A stretch of DNA of 64,000 bases from Ciona intestinalis (GCF_000224145.3 NC_020167.2:1062972-1126971); one strand, 5' to 3'; counted from the first letter of the stretch, positions 1-11,875 are shown. Made by a program: numbers and translations. The notes: generated from the letters alone by a model not told the origin.

Positions 1-117
1 AGATTCAGCAAGCATTTAAAATTAGCATCTAAAACCGTTGCATTATTTTCAGACACTACAAACTTTTTAGTTTTCTAGGATGGATGTTGAAAATGTTTAA
101 AAGCAGACACATTTTCG

Positions 118-200
118 GTCACGGCCTCATTGTCATCAGTGATGACGTGAGCGTGACGCTAATTTACCTTTGTGACGCATGAGTCACATGTAAACATAAA
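118..200. promoter_or_regulatory. Cluster of bZIP-type (CRE/AP-1) motifs
   Basis: Within about 80 bp there are several TGACG half-sites (GATGACGTGAG, GCGTGACGC, TGTGACGC) and a perfect AP-1 core TGAGTCA. The spacing suggests a bZIP-binding regulatory patch, but function is inferred from motifs only. It lies downstream of the EGF-like gene; the gene it serves may be off the left edge. Confidence 0.3.
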
Positions 201-389
201 CAGACAATATTCGAACTTTCGATCTAGGAAGTTAAATACCACACACAACATTAAGTGATTCAGATTAATAAGGATGCGTTTTAGTGTTATGAATTATACT
301 ACAAGACACTATATGACAGCAAAGTTTGATGAAGAATTATAAATTGGTTTACCACTTCAGGGTTCCGGGTTAAAACTGCGTATTAGAAA

Positions 390-727
390 ATATAGTAGGG
401 TGGGGGGAGATGGGATACTTTTTTACAAGCACATATTGTAAACAGTCGGGGTAATTTGATACACTTTAAACCCCTTAATTTTTTGGGGCGAATGCATGCA
501 TTTTTCAGCATAAACATGTAAATAACACGAAATAATATTAAACCATTTTAAAATCAAGTTTAAACTTTTCTCTTACTTGCCACCGTTTTTTATAGTTTAA
601 CATGCCAGCTACATTGTGTTGTAATTGATATTGATAAAACTTTTATATTGTATTGTTTTCGTTTATCATTAAATGGAGACCCGTAAAAAAGGGGTTAAAA
701 ATGACCCACCTTCCCCACCGTATAGTA
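390..727. mobile_element. Diverged MITE (family B), terminal-repeat bounded
   Basis: Starts TATAGTAGGGTGGGGGGAG and ends CCTTCCCCACCGTATAGTA, so the ends match the main MITE family of this window in inverted orientation. The roughly 280-bp interior differs from the abundant family A copies. Related interior sequence recurs next to the gap at 59.1-59.3 kb. The rest of 1-1207 holds nothing else I can identify. Confidence 0.5.
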
Positions 728-981
728 TACATACTTTGGAGAGCGTGCTGCGTGCTCTGGTGTTTCGATATTAATTTCGACATTACCGAGATATATTATC
801 GCACTCTAATGTTATATGATCACTTCGTAACCATCGAAACGTAAAACACTTCAGAAAACTTTAGAAAACACATTCCGATTATGAAGCTTATATAATTCAA
901 ATCGATAAGTATACACTAAAATGTATACACACTACCGCGTATTCCACGTTTTATCAATATACTGTGGGATATTTAGTTCGT

Positions 982-987
982 TTTATT
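982..987 (-). terminator. Candidate polyadenylation signal of the EGF-like gene
   Basis: AATAAA on the minus strand about 220 nt downstream of the stop codon at 1208. It is the nearest canonical hexamer noticed. Confidence 0.4.
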
Positions 988-1207
988 TTGTAAACATTTC
1001 AAATACGGTAAGTAACAACAAAAGATTTTTAAGCATTTTGTATTTTGTGTTTAAATGATAAAAACGCAGATATAACGAACAACGAACACAGAATATATGT
1101 ATCATGTCAAAGTTGTTAGGAGAAGTGAACTTAATACTTTTATCAAGCAGAGATCGGAAGGGCGAAATAAACCGATTCAAGCAGAGTTTGGAAAGTGCAA
1201 AGAGACA

Positions 1208-2447
1208 TCACAAGCTTATACCCCCTTTGCGACTTCTTTCTGGCATCGAAGATCGCTTGTATTTATATGAGATAATTTCGTCCTCTCTTAACACAGATGT
1301 GGCATAAACGCTGCGATTACCTGATGCGTCACTGCGTAATGTTTTCCGGTCCATTATAAGCGAGTAGTGTTTGCTACAGTGGACAATGTTTATAAACTTC
1401 CCGCTTTGTTGCGAACACTTTTCTATAGACCTGACGTCCAAAACGGAGTTTCTAATAAACATTGTTTCAAAATTTTGTATGAGTTCTGAAACGTTGTCTT
1501 CACTTGACGTTTCAACATTCTTGTTCTTTTTTAACTTGCGACATCGTCTGCGAAATTAAACTAAAATTAATAGTCGAATTTAAACTTTAACTTACAAGAC
1601 CAGACAAACGTTAAATTGTATTTTTTATGCTATATGCCTTTAATTGCTCTACAACAAAAAATTTCAAGCCGTTCGGGGCGGCCGCGTGTAAAATTCCCTA
1701 TTTGTAAGTACTCTGAGACTAAGATGGGACAACTTTTGCACATATTATCCAAATACTCTGATCCTGTTTTAAACAATTAACAACAGTCTGTTGGAGTCGT
1801 TAGAATAGGGGTTTCTAATTGTTTAAATGTTTTTTGTTTACTACCAAATGGGACGATGAAATAGAATGAAAAGGTGTCCCATCTTACCCCAACCTACTAT
1901 ATAACATAAATTATACCTCCAAATAAAAAATCCAATAATAACAAATAGAACGAACAGGAAGCCACCAACTACCAGAATCACATATGTTTCTGTATATTCT
2001 TTGTCTTTAGTTTTAATCGATGAAAAATCAATGACAGTTTCTTCGCATCTTTTCCCCTCGAATCCTCCCTTGCACCTTGGACGAAAACTTGTTATTAAAA
2101 AGTGTACGAAGTATTTAATCAAATAATTCAACAAAAAATGACATTGATCGGGATTATCGTATTCTAAGTATGAAGTATGAACGTTTTAATGTCGTAAACA
2201 AAGAGAACAGTTAGAAAATTATGCGTTTGTTTATATGATTCATTGCGTTTTACTAAACTAAATTTAAACTTAAGATAACTTACAGACAAATAACGCTCAC
2301 GGGATCCATACAAATTCCACCGTGAAAACAACCGCACGGGTTGTTCGAATTTCCGCCGAATGGACGGTCGTATGGATTCTGTTGGAAAAAAAAATATATT
2401 GACTCAACTTAACTGTACCGCCAGTATAACTGAGTACGTACTTGCAT
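1208..2447 (-). CDS. Small single-pass membrane protein with one EGF-like domain (four exons)
   Basis: Coding exons on the minus strand: 2447-2442, 2378-2284, 2075-1917 and 1547-1208 (stop TGA). All joins keep frame and total 600 nt, giving about 199 aa. Residues about 17-44 form an EGF-like module with six cysteines ending in C-L-C and then GGFEGKRC. Residues about 66-86 are a strongly hydrophobic membrane segment, followed by a basic stop-transfer stretch (RRCRKLKK) and a cytoplasmic tail of about 100 residues rich in Ser and charged residues. I see no signal peptide: exon 1 encodes only Met-Gln, so the membrane segment would have to serve as an N-out anchor, as in neuregulins. Cysteines 1 and 2 are separated by one residue, which is unusual. 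Exons 2-4 are well supported. Exon 1 rests on a TATA box about 95 nt upstream and a GTACGT donor, and an upstream signal-peptide exon cannot be excluded. No named orthologue is recognised. Confidence 0.7.
1712..1903 (+). mobile_element. MITE family A copy
   Basis: Family A, used as the reference description: about 200 bp, termini AGTAGGGTGGGGGAAGATGG and its inverse, and an interior with TAGCACATAATATCC, a GTTTTAAACAATTAACAAC block, and TTTGTTTACTACCAAATGGG near the far end. No coding capacity. Orientation '+' has the TAGCACATAATATCC block on the left. This copy has a damaged left end and sits in intron 3 of the EGF-like gene, starting right after the exon-3 donor. Confidence 0.75.
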
Positions 2448-2542
2448 AATGAAAGCTGGTTCTTCGTTTTGAACTTTAATAATGCTAACTATATATTGCT
2501 ATGATCAATCGGTTCCGTTGAAGTCCGAGAGCACTTACTGAC

Positions 2543-2552
2543 TATTTATATA
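2543..2552 (-). promoter_or_regulatory. TATA box of the EGF-like membrane protein gene
   Basis: On the minus strand the sequence reads TATATAAATA, about 95 nt upstream of the proposed ATG at 2447. Transcription would start near 2510-2525. It is the only convincing TATA box seen beside a gene start in this part of the window and supports the short exon 1. Confidence 0.4.
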
Positions 2553-3097
2553 CTTTATCAGCTTCAACGACTGGAGATAATGCTCTGTCGGGTTACTCAT
2601 GTACCCAGGATTGACTCGTGTTAATCCGTGACGAAAAAGATCAAGTCTCAGTTAACGATCTTACGCCCTCAGAATAAAAAACAGACTTCCCAAAGCATTT
2701 AAATCATTCGAATGAAGAGCGACTAGCAAACAAATAAAGGTTAAACTATGTGGGCCTTCCTGGTATTTCATTTACAGAGGTTCAGCGTACAAAAGTGTTT
2801 TTAGAAGAAAATTAGTTTGTTATGCTGACAGGCGACATTTCAACAACTTAGCGAAGTTCCTTGTCGCAAAAACCTTATCAGCAACCGTCACATTGGATTT
2901 GTATGATCGCGTTTCACGGTTCCAGGGACTTTCAGGTGTAAAACAAGGTGAGATACAATATAGTCTATACACATCTTAAGGGGTTGCGTGGAAACTTTTT
3001 ATAATTACAAGATAAATGTTGGTAAATTAAATATTGTATGTGAAGTTTTAATCGCAATAAATACAACTAAATTTCCAGGCAGTTACGGCTAGGTACT

Positions 3098-3299
3098 ATA
3101 TAGAGTATGGTGGGGGAAGATGGGATATTTTTTTGTTCCATTTTCTCGTCCACTTTGGTGATAAACAAAGTAAATTTAAAGAATTATAAAACCACAACTT
3201 CACGAGGCCCAATATATCGTTGGTAATTGTTTAAAACACGATCAGGATACTCGGATGTTATGTGCTAAGGGTGTCTCTTCTCCCCCACCCTACTATATT
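3098..3299 (-). mobile_element. MITE family A copy, full length
   Basis: Both termini are present (GTATGGTGGGGGAAGATGGG on the left, TCTCCCCCACCCTACTATAT on the right). Reverse orientation, intergenic, upstream of the EGF-like gene. Confidence 0.8.
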
Positions 3300-3585
3300 A
3301 CTTAAACTGATCATTTTTGTTACGAAATTACATAAACGTTTATTACATTATACTTTCACTAAAGTATTAGTTTAAAAATGAACAATAGCTATTCACTGCA
3401 TGCATATAGACAACAGTTAAACTAAACAGTAAAGTTAATTAATAAACGGTTAATCCGCATCGCAAAGATGCAAATGTTAGATAAGATAACCGACCACGTT
3501 GATGATATCTGTCTGCATTTTTACCTCTGTAAGTGCTTTGTGAACCCTCAAAGCTATAAATAGATAGTTTGTTTGGCAGCTACTT

Positions 3586-3783
3586 GTAGTAGGTTGGGGG
3601 AAGATAGGACACTTTTAGCACATGATATCCAAATATTCTGATCTTGTTTTAAACAATTAACTACCGTCTATTGAAGTTGTGAGGATATGCTTTTATAACT
3701 CCTTGAATGTTCTTTGTTTACTACTAAATGGGAATAGAAAATAGAATAAAAAGGTGTCCCATTTTTCCCTACCCTACTATATA
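3586..3783 (+). mobile_element. MITE family A copy, full length
   Basis: AGTAGGTTGGGGGAAGATAG on the left and CCCTACCCTACTATATA on the right, with the standard interior in forward orientation. It lies 290 bp from the previous, oppositely oriented copy. Confidence 0.8.
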
Positions 3784-4699
3784 CACCATTATGCTAAAAT
3801 TATAAACCTAATTTCGTGCAATATGCACAGGTCAGTACAGTTTACGAACCCGATTTAGTGCTTAAGAAACCAAATTAATGTTAAGATTGTCCTATGTATT
3901 CCATGAACGTTATGTCATCACAAACAACGATAAGATCACATTTGATGACGTGTGAACCGCCTTCGCGATAAGTTTACCACCAGAAACAAATATTTTTAAG
4001 TAGATTATTTCTCCTGAGATTACAACAGCTTAGTGTAAATGTTTGGCTGCATATGCGGTAACAACAGACAACAATTCGCTTTGTTCATGCGAACTATATA
4101 GCCTGCTTTTATTTCGCAGCATTGTATAAACTTTTTTTATACTGCTATATCAAACACTATGTTCGTTTTTACTTTCCAGATTCTATTGAGAAGAGATATA
4201 TACGCCAGACCATTTGTGGCTTGCGATGCCTCAGTGTTTGTTGTATGTATACATTTGTAATGGCAAAAATTCAGACTTGTTATATCTATATAAATACAAT
4301 TTTAAATTTTGTTTGCTTTAGTAAACACGTATGAATGGGGCTCTAACATTCTTTTGCCAAAAATGAATTCATCGTTGCATTGGCGGAGTATAGATCTAAA
4401 ACTGTAGTAGTAATTAAACATTAGGCCAAGCTTCAAGACCACCTACGTCTAAGCTTCTAAAACATTCACCTTCCGTTTTCTAATTTCGTATGTGGTAATA
4501 CGTTGCCCAGGATTAAAATCATTGCTCGAAACAGACTTGGGTGGTCGAAACAGCAATTTACTGAAGAATATCTTCAGTTTACGTTATGTTATTCCGTTTG
4601 AAGTCTTGACCCATTTTAAAAGTAAAACTGTATTTGTGACGAACAAATAAAATGTAGTCTATATAGTAGAATGAGGGAAGGAGTGGGCTACCGTAGGCT

Positions 4700-4930
4700 A
4701 CTTAAAGGGGCATACTAAATTCTTTATTTCCATTTGATATGGAAATGTCCAAATGTGATCTAAAAGTACCACCAAAGTTTAAAAGAGAAAGAGAGTTTCT
4801 TAAAAATCGGCAGTACGAAAATGCATGGAATTTCCCATAAGAAAAACAGTCACAAAACTTTTGTTCATTCTAGTTTTCAAACTGCTGAAAAAACTCATTT
4901 GGTATAATAAATGCTTCTTCTTTGTGAATG
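4700..4930 (+). repeat. Unnamed dispersed repeat (copy 1 of a pair)
   Basis: Shares a long collinear series of blocks with 15800-16030: TCTAAAAGTACCACCAAAGTTT, then GGAATTTCCCATAAGAAAA, TTCTAGTTTTCAAACTGCTG and TTTGGTATAATAAATGC. It has no coding potential and no recognised family. It lies between MITE-like end sequences at 4660 and 4970, so it may be nested in one. Confidence 0.55.
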
Positions 4931-4967
4931 TATTGATGATTCAAACTCGCGAACTACAAACTTTCAC

Positions 4968-5156
4968 GAGGAGTGGATGGGACACCTTGTCATTTTATTT
5001 TTGTCCTATCTGGTAGTAAACAACGAACATTCAAAGAAATATTAAAACGTATCCTCATAATGCCATAGACTGTTATTAATTTTTTAAAACACGATCTGAA
5101 TATTTGGATATTATGTGCTTAAAAGATGTCCCATCTTACCCCACACTACTATTATA
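4968..5156 (-). mobile_element. MITE family A copy
   Basis: Left end is degraded (GTGGATGGGACACC); right end CATCTTACCCCACACTACTA. Interior in reverse orientation. The flanking interval 5157-5757 has no supported gene. Confidence 0.65.
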
Positions 5157-5529
5157 CAGGCCTTTATAAAATTGGACCCAGCTTGCTTGAGTTTAAAAGC
5201 TTCTGCGTTTTGTCGTGTTCAGAATACGATTATTTCACTCTGCAGCAAGTATTAAAATCACATGCTAAAAAATTGCGTTACAATTTAAAATATATGATCA
5301 AGTGCCTAGAGCTTGCCGATTTAAGACCCGTCGCTGCTACTATTATTGGTGTTATGTGTACTAGTCCAACACATTCTAATAATGAATGAAGCACGCTTGG
5401 TGTAGGCTAAACCAGCCCCAAGTTTTTGACTAAAACGCAAGCACAAAAAATGATGAAATCACTTTTAAAGCACTTTATCTAAAGGATAGGATACAGAATA
5501 AATATAAAAACCTCAACAGACAGTAATTT

Positions 5530-5612
5530 AGTTGTACAAATACAATGCGTCCACTCTGGTTGTACAAATGATTTTGACACAACCCTGGTTGTACGAATGA
5601 TTTTGATTTTGA
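5530..5612. repeat. Short direct repeats downstream of FOCAD
   Basis: A unit reading GGTTGTACAAATGATTTTGA occurs twice with one change, plus a shorter GTTGTACAAATAC version, within about 80 bp. It lies just beyond the FOCAD stop codon and probably in its 3' untranslated region. Confidence 0.5.
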
Positions 5613-5757
5613 TACAGATAAACAAGTAGATTGGTTTATAAAGTGGCAACTTTGGAACAAGAATTAAAATGGCAATTGTACTTTTATGACATAATATGTT
5701 GAACATTTTAAACATTTCAACAATTGTACGGCCAACTGCTTTCATGAATGAATTTGT

Positions 5758-8700
5758 TTACAACAACAAGGTTGGCACAATATTTCTCCATACATGTAAA
5801 TTACTAAACTTAGGATTTCTTCGCAAATCGCTCAAAGCTTTATAAACACAAGATTTCAGTTTTGTATTTGATAACTTTAAACAAATTGTTCCCAACCAAG
5901 TTATCATGTGCTTTTTAAAATCATCGCTTGAATCTTTGGACAACATTAAAGGAAGTAACTTGAACATCATCGGGATGCAGTTCAACCAAAAGAACATTCG
6001 ATTTGCTTCAAATACATCATGTAGATTCGTAGGCTGTGTCCCTGGAAAAATTAATAAAAATATATTAGTTATTAAAAGATCGCATTATTTATACAATACA
6101 AAGCCTTTACACTCATTACCAAGTTTAAATTGGCATGTATCATTTCTTAATATGTTTAGTGCCACAGTGGCCAATGTGCCCGCCTCCAGCCCAGGTTTTT
6201 AAGATACAGGTTTGAGTCCTATTGTTACTGTTGTCATTATAATTATACTTGGACAACACTAAAAGGCAAAACCCAGTGTTTCCTTAGATGTTGTTTAAAT
6301 TTTCATCTATACATAAAAATAAAAAAATAATATATTAAAGTGTTATCTGTGTGGTAAGCTAACCAGTAAGCAGGCAGGAATGTATAAAACAGAACACCTG
6401 TGTTATAATGTCTGGTCCCCGCTGCCCGAGGTTAAATTTTGTATTTCATTACATTACAAATACGAAAATATTTACCTTCATTTTGTTTGTCCAGTTTATT
6501 CGCATACAAAACATTGAATGGTGTTCCACATTGTGCTGTGACAGAACAAGAAAAAACTTTGAGCAAAAATTCATTTGCTCCTCCTTGTTCATTTTCAAAT
6601 CTCTCGGAAATCATTCCCATTATTTCTTTCATCCAAGCTGACATATCTTTCTTCGCAGCTCCAACATTCGGTGCATTAGAGATCATATCTTGAAGGCCAA
6701 CTTGCAGCAATGCTAGAGCCAGTATTTGAGTATCATTTGGACATGTTGCAATACGAACAACCATGTTTGTTATTGAAGTAAGTGGTATTAAACACAAAGA
6801 TAGCTGATGCACTGTAACAAATAAAGATTTTATAATGTTCTGATTTTTACTTTTGAAATTTTGTTGGTCGGAAGTTTTTAGCAAACAAATCGCTAATATT
6901 TTCCAACTTTCAATTGAGGAAAAAACATTTATCTTTATAGGTAAGTTGTCATAGATTTTCCCTAGAACTTCCAAAATAAGAGATACGATTTCTGGTTGCA
7001 GTTTACCTTGGTTTAAACACATTTGAATACCTTTTAGGAATTGCTCAAGTAATAATGCTTCTTCTAGAAAACTGGGATAAGCGAACATGGTTTTTAAACT
7101 CGCAACTGGAACATATTGAACTAAAATGTTTAAATTTTGAAGAAAGAGTTGCTTTACAGAATTTTCGCATGTGGAGTAATAACCACTATCTATCAATGCT
7201 GAAAGCATATTTTGCGCTGATACACTTTGATGTTGATGTATGCACACATCTAAGCAGAGAAATTGGAGAGCTTCAATTTTCCCATATATCCCAAGTTTCA
7301 GAATTCCAGTTAAATCTATTGGTGGTAATACCTTACCACACAACTGTGCATTATGTAATGCTCCAATCACTGTTGTGATGTATCCTAAATCAGGTGATTT
7401 ATTGCTGCTATCTATGCTCTGTTTTAGCCCGTGTATTAATGGGCATAAAATGCTTGGTTTCGGCAAATATGTGTACAAGTTAGGTTCTCTTTGTGCTGGA
7501 GTGCGCTGCTTGCAAGAAAGGTACAGACGACCTAGCAGTAAAATTAAGCAGTTAGACACTGCAAGGTCCTTATTGTTTCGAATCAGCTTCTGAAAGATTT
7601 TGACAACATTAGACAACATGGTATCAGGAACCGATGCATTGGAACCATCTGGAATGTCATACAAAGATAAAGTTTCTGAACCCACAAGAGCTGCTAAGCT
7701 AGATATACCAGTTATTCTTTGTTTCAATGGGAGATGTTCATTTGTGGAAACAGATACACCAGTTTTAAACAATTGATCATACATTGACATTGACAACTCT
7801 TCAGCCTCACCATCTGAAAAATTAATGTAGCACTGCAAAAGTGATAAAGCACTTGCGATCCTTTGATTTGTTGGATATGTTTTGGAAGCATTACAGAGCA
7901 AACCAGAAACATCACGAATTTCTGTCTGGCTGACACTGTGTTTGGAAATTGATTTTACAGTGATCCATGCAAGAAGCAAAGCGATGTTTTGTATTATAGT
8001 AACACTAACAGAACTGGGTAATTGTTTCTTCAACTGATTGTAAAACTGCATCATATTAGGATAAACGGTTGGTGCACGAAGTACAATGAAGGCAAGTCCG
8101 ATGAGAGCTCCAAGTGAAACTTCTTCATCAAGTCCACCATCATCTTCATCCGCAAACAACTTCTCCATTAGAAGTTCAAGAATCTTCACACATTTCACTA
8201 GCTTTGAAGATATGACTTTATTTCTTTCATGAAGTTTGTCGGCATAAATTAACCCTATTACATTGCCCATTGTAACATTTTCTAAAGTCCCAACAGATCT
8301 AACAGGTGTTTCAAGTTGATATATAAGAAGGTCCAGCAACTTCTCTATTTTACGGGGCTCAATTACAAGTAGCGCATCAGTAACATTTATTAAAGATAAC
8401 AATGAGCAGAGCTTTCCAAGTTGTGATTTGACATGTTCGCCAGTGAACGTAACTCCACAGTTAGGACGCAACTCACAGCGATCTTCTAGGATATCTATAA
8501 TTGTGTCAGCAATTATAACCAACCAGTGTTCATCACTCAAATAACCAGAGACATTGCTTGGTTTCTCTTTCTGCTGTAATGAGTTTACTGCACACATTAA
8601 ACCAGTTAGACAAAGCACTGAGTTGGCTTGCATACTTGGGGTGCCAACTGATTTTTTCTGAAGTAAATTTGTAATTTCATTTCGACTCCAGTACCCACAA

Positions 8701-11519
8701 CAAAGCAACTTATCCTGAATAGTTCTTTCATCACAACCTTCTTCATGTAGTTGAATATTCAGTTCAACAGACCTTGCTTTTTGTATTGCAGTGTAAAACC
8801 GTAGCATGAACACGCGCCAAGACGTGCACAACCATAACATATTATTCCAATCCCGATTGTCAAGAGTAACTTGAGTTAACATGTACTCCAAAAGCCGAAA
8901 TAAATCTTTTTTGTGTTTCTGAACAACTGACAACTTTTTTTCAGTAATATCAAGCCGCGGAAGCTCATAACAGTTTAGCAGAGATGTTGAGATTGAAGAA
9001 GACAGGGCAGGATCTTTGTTTTTGTTTTGAAGTTTGGACAAGAAGGATGGTATGTTCGAAACAGGGGTTGAAACATTTTTCTTCTTTAATGCATTTGCAC
9101 GGTGGTTTATATCTCGTGGAAAAGCATCGATCTCTTCGCATATTAAACTACTTAGACAAAACTCTTTGTGTGTAGATGAAAGGGATTTTGAGTTAAGGAT
9201 TAATTCCATTATCAATTCATACTGTATGGGACCATCCAACCAACTAGCTTCAGTAACCTCATTATTGCGTTGATCAGCCTCAGGAATTAAGAATCTGGGA
9301 ATGTGTTTTAGTTTCATGTCTGCAAATTTGAAATGAGAAAGACACAAGAAGGCATCTTTGACCAATTCACCATCTGATGATTGTGTCTTACTCCATATCC
9401 AGGTTAAAGCATAATCTTGAAATGATTGAAACCGTGCAGTTGGCTTTTCGACGGAAGGAATTAACGAAAATAGTCTTAGAACAGCCAATGTAACAGACTT
9501 ATACTTATACAAAATGAGCCAATTTTGTAAACTTGACCACAATACAGCTATACCAATATTTCCATGCATACACATGTAGTATAGACTGTCCAACAATATA
9601 ACAGCCAAGTCTTCTTCGAGTTCTGGTGTCAGAAATAATGTAATTAGCTTAAGCATATCATTTGTACAATTCGCACAATTGTTTTTGCAGACATCTCTTA
9701 TTGCAAATATTATTGCAAATTTTACTTCAAATGAAAGATTGATGTCCGACACCAACATTGCTTTAAGAAGATAGGGGAGACATCTGGGTTGAAATTTGCA
9801 AATTTTTATAAGCGACCTGATTGCAATGGGAAGTAAATCATTTTGAAGATCTTGTAAAATATGCAGCACAGGTGCTATGCAAAACGTGTTTGTTGCCATG
9901 GCCGAAAGCAAATCAAAGCATTTGTTTTTATGAAGAGCGTTATTTTCAACTTTAATGCAATGGAGTACTGTAGGAAGAATATCAAGTGCAATTGATGGAA
10001 CACATGAAACAAAATTTGTTAACAGATCCAAAGCCTTAGAGTAAATTAAATCATTAACACTAACAGCGGGAGAAGTGGACATAAGTACGATGGATGACAG
10101 GTAGAGTGAATACGACGACATACCACTTTTAATTTCACTTAAGTTAAAACTACCACATAATGATGTGTTGAAAGTAATTGTATTTTCATTGTTCATGGAT
10201 TGTGATATCACACTGAAAACTAATCCTCCAGTCCCAAGTTGACAGGAATGAGTTAAAGACTCATTTTGATGAATTACTTGAAAAGATTCTTCGACAACAC
10301 CACGTTCACCTATGCATTGCAGTTTATCATTAAGCATAACAAGAAGTTTTGAAGCATCAATATTTTCAAACTCAAGTATTTGCTTGTTAAAAAGAAGCCA
10401 AAGCAAGCTGACCTTTAACATGAAAACACAAATCAGCTTGTAGAATTTTGGAAGAGCTTCATATGAAGAACATTCTACCAAAGATGAAATTAAACGCAAA
10501 ATTGACTGGGTAGCGTTCAGAGGTGCACTGACAAGTAAGCTTGGAATATTAACAACCAAATTTAAAAGGGCATCGCATGGTAGTTGGGCGTACTGCAATA
10601 ACTGGCAAAGCAGAGTCACACATAGGTGAATATTAGAACTTTGATTCTCCTGCAGTGTTTCCCAAGCAAGGTGTAAATGTGAACAAATTAGACCAACAAG
10701 TCCAACATCAATGGCTTCAGAATTACAATATTGCAACCGCATAGCATTTCCAATCTGAACCAACATTGCAAAACTGTTGTCATACGATGCGGCAAATTGA
10801 ATTGTGGACATAAGAAAAGAGACAATTCCTTTCTGCTTTCCATCACAACAAGTGCTTATATCATTTAGTGAGCACCACTCCAATAACAGGTTCATTAGAT
10901 TTAAAACATGAACGTTGCCGCAGTTTTTCATTTGAGTGTCAAGACAAAAATGAAAAACAAGAAAAGGTTTGAGAAACTCGACCACACTTGGTACTGACAT
11001 AGTGAGTTTTTCATCCTGACAAATACCAAGACCGTTCGAAAAATAAACCATCAAGAAAGACCTGATTTCCAAAATAATACTGGCTATAGCATTACTTCGA
11101 AATGTTAACAAGGTGATATAAGGGTGAGGTTTAGTTCCTAAATTATAACTTTCCTTATACATTGCATAACCACAGCTTTTACATCTTACAGTGTTGGTGG
11201 AATATTTAAATAGAAGAATATCTGTTATCAATTTAACTAACCATTGAATCGATGTGGCAGAAGCCACCAATGTAAGAATATAATCTAATACCTCATCAGG
11301 ATCCAATATACCTTGCCTGATTAAAGATGTCACCCCACTACAGCAGCAACTTGGTAGGTGAGATTGTTTGCATGTGGCGATGATGGTCCAGATAGAGGAA
11401 AGCTGATCGAAAAGTAACTTCTTGTTTTTTGTCTTGCCACACACTTCAAGTTTGTTTTGAACCCACTTAACTTGAATACATGGCTGCAAATCCTCCAGGC
11501 GTTGAATAGATGTTTCCAT
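5758..11519 (-). CDS. FOCAD: Focadhesin (FOCAD) orthologue
   Basis: Two coding exons: 11519-6476 (about 1,681 codons uninterrupted) and 6041-5758 (stop TAA), joined GAAG|GG in frame, giving about 1,775 aa against 1,801 in human. Recognition rests on the N-terminal third: the CCCSGVTSLI segment near residue 60, the ILTLV helix and the PHPYITLL motif near residue 135 align in order with human FOCAD (CCEGLVALV, PHPLITVL), as recalled. The whole protein is helical and HEAT/ARM-like, with no obvious membrane segment or signal peptide. The family is large and linked to focal adhesions and to stability of the SKI RNA-decay complex in vertebrates. A splice acceptor (TTTTACAG) directly abuts the ATG, so either a non-coding 5' exon or a trans-spliced leader precedes it. 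The lone intron (6475-6042) carries a degraded SINE. The near-absence of introns is striking because vertebrate FOCAD has dozens of exons. Confidence 0.8.
6158..6430 (+). mobile_element. Degraded tRNA-derived SINE in the FOCAD intron
   Basis: The left part, GTGCCACAGTGGCCAATGTG followed by GGTTTGAGTCC, is a decayed tRNA-like head with A- and B-box remnants. The right part (AACAGAACACCTGTGTTATAA) matches the tail of the better-preserved SINE copies at 16.2, 26.0 and 31.9 kb. Confidence 0.5.
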
Positions 11520-11875
11520 CTGTAAAAAAAATTGATCAATTAAGAAAACTTTAAGATCTCAGTTAAAGATATTAATGGTGGATAATTTATTCTTGGTAAA
11601 CATGGTTTCTTGGCAAACTAACAAATTGGTGAATAACCTGTTTATTACGTCACTGCGTGGAAAGAAAATCCTCTGCACAACCCCCTTTTTAAAGTAAATT
11701 ACAGCACATTGGGAATCTTCAAAACAGTTATGGTAAAACCCCCGCTTTAAATTCGGTATAATGAAGCATCGAGACTATATTTGGGGAGCAAGCTGTTATT
11801 TTTGCAACCTTGTAATTCTTTCATAATATAATGTGCCGTAAACTAGTTACAAATTTAATATAGGCTTTTAGACGG

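Noticed and set aside
2775..2947. Plus-strand open stretch flanked by TTTACAG and CAAG|GTGAGA, possible exon of about 57 codons
   Set aside because: Splice-like ends and an open frame, but no neighbouring exon, no homology, and it lies just upstream of the promoter of the opposite-strand EGF-like gene. Chance is plausible for this length.
5126..5389. 87-codon plus-strand frame
   Set aside because: It starts inside a MITE terminus and has no recognisable domain. An acceptor-like TATACAG at 5158 is present but no donor or continuing exon was found.
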